Below are positions 33,887 through 38,553 of a DNA stretch of 38,553 bases, in pieces (within the stretch, counting starts at the first letter, position 1; each line of letters starts with the position of its first letter). The position numbers were made by a program, and so were the translations under genes. The notes beneath the pieces were generated by a model. It had not been told where the DNA came from and did no database searches. It saw only the letters and a program-made list of their open reading frames with translations. The stretch lies in NCBI GenBank assembly GCA_965371665.1, contig CBDUZI010000018.1, forward strand, positions 1 through 38,553, in the 5' to 3' direction. The stretch is from JAUVAV01 sp965371665. Lineage in GTDB: Bacteria > Oederibacteriota > JAAXVQ01 > JAUVAV01.

Positions 33887-36800
33887 GTGTATTTTAAACG
33901 TTTAGAAATCCAGGGATTCAAGTCTTTTGTTGATCACACCTCCCTCGACTTTGAATCAGGCATTACCGCGATTGTCGGACCTAATGGCTGCGGAAAATCC
34001 AATATTGTAGATGCTCTTCGCTGGGTCCTGGGCGAGCAGAGTGCCAAGGCCTTGCGGGGAAACCGTATGGAAGACGTTATCTTTAACGGTACGGATACCC
34101 GTAAAGCCGTGGGTATGGCTGAAGTTTCCTTAACCATTAATAATTATGATAAGCAGCTTGCCACGGAACATGAGGAAATTACCATTACCCGGAGAAATTA
34201 CCGTTCCGGAGAGAGCGAGTACCTGCTTAACAAAACAGCTTGCCGGCTGCGGGATATTCAGGAGCTTTTTCTGGATACCGGAATCGGCAGAAATGCCTAT
34301 TCTATTCTGGAACAAGGCAAGATCGATTTGGTGATTTCTTCGCGTCCGGCTGACCGCCGCTATGTATTTGAGGAAGCAGCCGGTATTTCAAAATATAAGT
34401 CCAGAAAAGAAGAATCCTTGAGAAAACTGGAAGCTACGGAACAGAATTTTCTGCGTGTGAATGATATTGCGGTTGAGGTTAAACGCCAAATCGGCTCGCT
34501 GGAACGTCAAGCCCATAAGGCACGTCGCTATCAGGATTTAAAACAGGAATTAACCACGCTGGAGGTTTCCCGGGGCCGCCGCGAGTTGTGCAGTAAGCGC
34601 CGCAATCTGAGGAAGCTGGAACGTATCTGGGAGGAGCAGCGGCTGTGCATCAAGGAGTCGGAAAACCTTCTGAAAGCTTCGGAAGATAAATTAACCCTGC
34701 TGGGAAATGAAGTGATGGAGAACGAGTCGGGTTTATCCCAGGCGCTGGAGTTTTTGCATCAGGTGCAGGAAGAAATCATTAAGACCGAGGATTTTATCAA
34801 AGCCTCTGAACTGCGGCATCAGGATTTAACCCTTGGGCTCACGCGTCTGGAAGCCGAATTTGAGGAGTTGGGCGCCAAGGAAGAGCAATTGTGCTTGCAG
34901 AGAGGGCATGTCCTGGAACTGCGGGGGCATAAAGAGCAGGCGCTGGCTGACGCGAAAATAGAAATGACGGCGGAAGAAGAACGGTTGAATAATCTGGAAC
35001 AAGAGTTGAAGGAAAAGGCGGTGTACGTTCAGGATCAACAAAAGCGTCTGCTGGAGATTGTGGATCAAATGTCAGGATTCCGGGAAACCCTGAAAAATCT
35101 TGAGATTCGCCGTGCCGAGCATGAACAGCAAATCGAAAATCTGGCCCAAAGGATGGCAATATTAAGTGGTCAGAAACAGGAAACGCTTAAAGGAAAAAAC
35201 TCACTCGCAGAGGATTTGCAAAATTCGCGGCAAACGATGGAGACGCTCCGGGCGCAGCAAGATGTTCTGGCCCGGGAGAAAGAGAAACTGGAACATACGC
35301 TGGCAACTCTCACTGCCATGCTTGACAACTTCAACCAAACCATTACCCAGCTTAATTCCCGGCTTACCTGGATAGAGGAGTTGAAAAATGGTTTGGATGG
35401 CTATGAACTGGGTGCCAAGACCATCCTTATGGAGCATAACGCCAACCCGGAAAGGTTTCCGGGTTTACTGGGACCAGTGGTTAATTTTATACGCACCGAC
35501 CGGAAATATGAGTTTGCCTTTGAAGCGCTTTTAGGCCATAAACTGCAATATATTATGATTGAAACCGAAGATCAGGCCCGGGCGGCCATGGATTATCTGG
35601 CCGAAGGAAATCGGGGACGCGCGACTTTTATTCCCCAGGAACATTGCCGGAATATTAATGAAGACCACCGGTTTTCCGGGGAGGATCAACCGGCCATAAA
35701 CCAGCCGGGAATTCTGGGACGGGCTGAAGATTTGGCGCGGATAGATGAACGCTTTCGCGGCTTTTTTCAAAGTATTTTAAAAGATGTTTTTATTGTAACC
35801 GATGCCGCGGCGGCTCATCAGGCACGGAAAGCCGGAGTCCCGGGCACCTTGGTTACCTTAAACGGAGAATTGGATACTTCGGAGCGTTGGCTCACGGGCG
35901 GAAGTCCTGATATTATGGAACGCGGCCTGCTGGGACGGGAACGCGAGATAGAGGAACTTAAAGCCGAATTGTCGGTGTTGGAAATAAATTTATCCGACGC
36001 TCTGCGCGAGGCGGAAAGCACTAAAAATCGCCGGGAAGAAATCACCGGCCGCCTGGAGGTCAATACCTCGAAATTACATGAACTCGAAGTGCGCAGCGCC
36101 GGGATGGAAAAGTCTCTGGAAGGCGTAACCCTGCAGATGGAAGAAATTAACCGGCAGGATGCGTCCCTGCAAACGGAAAATGAGCAGGCCGTGCAGACCT
36201 TGAATCAAACCGTGCATGATCAGGAACTTACCACCCGCAACCTTCTGGAAGTGGAGCTGATTGACCGCCAAACCCAGCAGGGACTTTCCGGGCAGCAGGA
36301 GGAGATCGAGGAACGGCGCCGGGAATACGATAAGCGGTTATCGCGCGCCGGCGAGCTAAGAGTGGCGGCTACGGCTTGGGAGCAGCAACTCGGTGGGCTT
36401 AATGCGGATGTTGAGCGCGTAGCCGGAGAACTGACCGAGGTCCTCGGCCGGAAGCAGGAGAAGGAAAGAAATGTCGGGATGGACCGGAAGCGGTTGACGG
36501 GCCTGGCAGAGGAGGTCAACCGGAAGCATGAATTGCGCTTGCGGTTTTTGGAGGATAAGCTGGCCCGGGAGCGGAATTTGGAGAATTTCCGGCAGGGCCG
36601 GGAGGATATAGCCGTCCGGAAGGAAAAACAGGAAAAAGAAGTGAGAGATCACCGGACGTCACGGGAAAAATCCCAACAAGATATTCATCAAATAGAACTG
36701 GAGAAAACCCAGTTGGAGATGAATTTGAAATCCCTGGAAAATTATTTGCAGGAAGAATACAAATTTAATTTAGCGCTGGAAGAGGAAAAGGAGACGGAAG

Positions 36801-37534
36801 AAGGCCCGGCCGCGCTTCCGGCTGAAGCGGAAGAGACCCCGCTTCGCATTGAGGAATTGAAAACCAAACTAGGCACCATGGGATCGGTTAACCTGGTTGC
36901 GATGGAAGAATATGATGATTTGCAGCAACGATATGAGTTTCTTTCCAAACAGCTCGCGGACCTGAAATCGGCCCGGGAGCACCTGCAGCGTTTGATTACC
37001 CGGATCAACCATGAGAGCCGGGTTCGTTTTGAGGAAACCTTTTCACAAGTTAGGGTGCAATTCCGGGAGGTTTTTCGCCGGCTTTTTAATGGCGGAGACG
37101 CCGACCTGGTCTTAATGGATGAGACCAATTTACTGGAAACGGGGATAGAGATTGTGGCCCGGCCGCCCGGCAAGCACCCCCAAAATATTTCCCTGCTTTC
37201 CGGAGGCGAGAAAGCTTTGACGGCGATTGCTTTGTTATTCGCCATCTTTTTAGTGAAACCCAGTCCTTTTTGTGTTTTCGACGAGATGGACGCGCCGCTG
37301 GATGATAACAATACTATCCGTTTTTGTCGTATCCTTCAGGAATTCGCCAAAAAATCGCAGTTTATTATTATTACGCATAATAAACTTACGATGGAGAAAG
37401 CCGGGGTTTTATACGGAATTACCATGCCGGAGGCGGGTATTTCCCGGATTATTTCCGTCAAATTTAAAGAAGAAGAGAAATCTAAGCCTGTAAAGAAGAT
37501 TCCACCGACGGCGGAACAAGCTGTGCTAAATTAG
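33887..37534 (+). CDS. smc: Chromosome segregation protein SMC
   Basis: The protein has 1215 residues, full length. The N-terminal ATPase half has the Walker A GPNGCGKSNIVDALRW (31-46) and VLGEQSAKALRG. Long coiled coils (about 170-490 and 680-1030) flank a hinge (about 505-655; FPGLLGPVVNFIRTDRKYEFAFEALLG). The C-terminal half has the signature NISLLSGGEKALTAIALLFAIF and the Walker B region PFCVFDEMDAPLDDNNTIRF. It condenses and segregates chromosomes. The start codon is GTG with AGGGAG 8 bases upstream. Read-through from the promoter at 32105 or an undetected promoter must serve it, because the upstream unit and an element A separate it from the recognisable promoter. ScpA/ScpB genes are not in the window. 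Confidence 0.97.
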   Translation: MYFKRLEIQGFKSFVDHTSLDFESGITAIVGPNGCGKSNIVDALRWVLGEQSAKALRGNRMEDVIFNGTDTRKAVGMAEVSLTINNYDKQLATEHEEITITRRNYRSGESEYLLNKTACRLRDIQELFLDTGIGRNAYSILEQGKIDLVISSRPADRRYVFEEAAGISKYKSRKEESLRKLEATEQNFLRVNDIAVEVKRQIGSLERQAHKARRYQDLKQELTTLEVSRGRRELCSKRRNLRKLERIWEEQRLCIKESENLLKASEDKLTLLGNEVMENESGLSQALEFLHQVQEEIIKTEDFIKASELRHQDLTLGLTRLEAEFEELGAKEEQLCLQRGHVLELRGHKEQALADAKIEMTAEEERLNNLEQELKEKAVYVQDQQKRLLEIVDQMSGFRETLKNLEIRRAEHEQQIENLAQRMAILSGQKQETLKGKNSLAEDLQNSRQTMETLRAQQDVLAREKEKLEHTLATLTAMLDNFNQTITQLNSRLTWIEELKNGLDGYELGAKTILMEHNANPERFPGLLGPVVNFIRTDRKYEFAFEALLGHKLQYIMIETEDQARAAMDYLAEGNRGRATFIPQEHCRNINEDHRFSGEDQPAINQPGILGRAEDLARIDERFRGFFQSILKDVFIVTDAAAAHQARKAGVPGTLVTLNGELDTSERWLTGGSPDIMERGLLGREREIEELKAELSVLEINLSDALREAESTKNRREEITGRLEVNTSKLHELEVRSAGMEKSLEGVTLQMEEINRQDASLQTENEQAVQTLNQTVHDQELTTRNLLEVELIDRQTQQGLSGQQEEIEERRREYDKRLSRAGELRVAATAWEQQLGGLNADVERVAGELTEVLGRKQEKERNVGMDRKRLTGLAEEVNRKHELRLRFLEDKLARERNLENFRQGREDIAVRKEKQEKEVRDHRTSREKSQQDIHQIELEKTQLEMNLKSLENYLQEEYKFNLALEEEKETEEGPAALPAEAEETPLRIEELKTKLGTMGSVNLVAMEEYDDLQQRYEFLSKQLADLKSAREHLQRLITRINHESRVRFEETFSQVRVQFREVFRRLFNGGDADLVLMDETNLLETGIEIVARPPGKHPQNISLLSGGEKALTAIALLFAIFLVKPSPFCVFDEMDAPLDDNNTIRFCRILQEFAKKSQFIIITHNKLTMEKAGVLYGITMPEAGISRIISVKFKEEEKSKPVKKIPPTAEQAVLN

Positions 37535-37565
37535 TTCCCGGGAATCTAATATTGAATTTAAAATT

Positions 37566-37672
37566 TCCCCCTTTACAGAAAAAGGGGGAAAAAGGGGATT
37601 TGCTGAAAACGTAGCTATACTTAATACGCCCCCCTTCTCCCCCTTTTTTCTGTAAAGGGGGGGGACAAGATG
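37566..37672. terminator. Large inverted repeat after smc
   Basis: The arm at 37567-37597 (CCCCCTTTACAGAAAAAGGG onward) is the approximate reverse complement of 37629-37668 (CCCCCTTTTTTCTGTAAAGG and flanks), with a 30-base loop. Each arm can also fold alone. It could end smc transcription in either direction, or be another CCCCCTTT-type repeat. The gap 37535-37946 otherwise contains the insertion-sequence leader. Confidence 0.5.
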
Positions 37673-37868
37673 TGACCCTGGTTGGTTAAATTTTCATAAA
37701 GCGTAAAATAACCAATTTACCCTGCCAGTGAGCTCTTTTTTTCTCTTTTTAACTATTCAATTTAGATTCTAGGGTCAACCATGATCCACCATCAAAAAAA
37801 TAATAGGGTTAAAAATCAAGGGGAATGAAGAAAAAAGGTATAGCGCCAAAGAGGGTGTAAAAAGAAAA

Positions 37869-37940
37869 ACCTCGTTGATTCCTTTAAAAAAGGAAGATAT
37901 TATGTTTGTGGAAACAAAAAAACATCATCAACGAGGTGAG
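37869..37940 (+). promoter_or_regulatory. Transposase promoter and ribosome-site hairpin
   Basis: TTGATT (37875-37880), 17 bases, TATTAT (37898-37903) form a promoter whose transcript would begin near 37910. An 11-bp inverted repeat, ACCTCGTTGAT (37869-37879) and ATCAACGAGGT (37927-37937), overlaps the -35 on one side and the GGTGAG ribosome site (37935-37940) on the other. A transcript entering from outside would contain both arms and hide the ribosome site; one from the internal promoter would not. Confidence 0.55.
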
Positions 37941-37946
37941 ATTATT

Positions 37947-38553
37947 ATGGCACAAGGAGTTCTTCCTTACCAGTACGAAATGGAAAAAAACGCGAGTGAT
38001 ATGACAGCGCGAGCCGGTCTTTTAATTTATCTGGATTTGATGAAAGCGATGGGATTGTCGCGTCAGATTGAGCGCGAGGTGCAGGCGCGAAAAGATGGTC
38101 AAGGCTGGACGGACGCGCAGATAATAGAAGCGTTGATCTTGCTTAATCAGGCGGGAGGCGAATGCGTAGAAGATATTGACCAACTTGAGTGCGACCAGGG
38201 ATTTGTGCGTGTGCTGGAAAAACTCTATACGCATGGGATGAAACGGCGTAAGCGACGAGAACTAACCAGACGCTGGCGAAAGGAAAAGAAGCGTATGCTG
38301 CCGTCGCGGAGCGCGGTGTTTCGCTATTTGTCAGCCTATCATAACGAGGAAGAAGAAGGAGAGAGGAAGCCGCATAGGGCATTTATTCCGGCGGCAAATG
38401 AGCCGTTAAAGGGATTACAGAAAGTAATTGAAGTACCGGTAAATTTCGTACAACGTCATAAAGTGGAAAAACAAGCGACGCTGGACCAGGATGCTACGTT
38501 GGTGGAAACGTATAAGGAAGAATCGCTGGCGTGCTATAAAGGCTATAAAGCGT
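37947..38553 (+). mobile_element. IS1380-family transposase, 5' part (cut by the window end)
   Basis: The frame is open from the ATG at 37947 (an earlier ATG at 37902 is also possible) to the window end, giving 202 residues. GVLPYQYEMEKNASDMTARAG is followed by IYLDLMKAMGLSRQIE, GQGWTDAQIIEALILLNQAG, GECVEDIDQLECDQGF and ATLDQDATLVE. These are the conserved opening and the first DDE aspartate of IS1380 transposases. The start at 37947 is preferred because the probable promoter overlaps 37902. The right end and most of the catalytic domain lie outside the window. The left terminal repeat was not identified with confidence. Confidence 0.88.

Noticed and set aside
37660..37800. Possible left terminal repeat of the IS1380 element near GATTCTAGGGTC
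   Set aside because: The right end is outside the window, so no matching inverted terminal repeat can be shown.

Overview
The window looks like a chromosomal segment of an uncultured, double-membraned (Gram-negative-type) bacterium, probably from a candidate phylum near the FCB/Omnitrophota-like assemblages. The evidence is three PorV/PorQ-type outer-membrane proteins, an OmpA-type peptidoglycan anchor, a TolC/RND efflux set, secreted proteins with Thr-Pro stalks and FlgD-like C-terminal domains, and dense short palindromic repeats in almost every intergenic gap. No rRNA or tRNA gene and no CRISPR array was seen, so the phylum is an inference.

Layout, left to right. (1) 156-4293: a surface module of PorV-like protein, Thr-Pro-repeat secreted protein and PorV-like protein fused to an OmpA domain. 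(2) 4595-14413: an efflux operon of membrane-fusion protein, two different RND permeases and a TolC-family channel. (3) 14608-18848: an AT-rich restriction-modification island, comprising a RadC-like/DNA adenine methylase chimera, an AlwI-family restriction enzyme and a second methyltransferase. (4) 19318-24376: threonine/aspartate pathway genes hom, thrC, an apgM-like putative homoserine kinase and lysC, behind a strong sigma70-type promoter. (5) 24384-25995: a 46-residue membrane peptide, then thioredoxin and thioredoxin reductase. (6) 26106-29941: a second surface module, a large secreted protein with Thr-Pro stalk and FlgD-like domain followed by a PorV-like protein. (7) 30032-31739: a YhcG/DUF1016 nuclease, and on the minus strand a small beta-barrel protein with a promoter and an operator-like palindrome. 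(8) 32105-33851: a decayed BglII/BstYI-type restriction-modification unit (intact N4-type methyltransferase, broken endonuclease) next to the 5' end of smc. (9) 33887-37534: full-length smc. (10) 37875 to the window end: the 5' part of an IS1380-family transposase.

The most informative structure is at the smc boundary. A degraded second copy of the smc leader and first codons, including the Walker A region, lies at 32153-32263, left of the methyltransferase. The intact copy begins at 33854, directly after a 169-bp element with inverted terminal repeats. The restriction-modification unit thus appears to have entered the smc 5' end with a long target duplication, leaving the recognisable TTGACA/TATATT promoter (32105-32133) with the methyltransferase and not with smc. 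Two other points stand out: the RadC-methylase chimera with an internally deleted, degenerate JAMM domain, and the repeated pairing of FlgD-domain secreted proteins with PorV-like proteins, which suggests a type IX-like surface-delivery system.

Three families of short palindromic elements (A: 63-169 bp with CTAGGAG...CTCCTAG ends; B: about 150 bp with the same kind of ends; C: with TTGCGGAAAG ends and a GTAGGGGCGGG hairpin core) fill most intergenic gaps. They sometimes abut stop codons and in one case form B/C hybrids.
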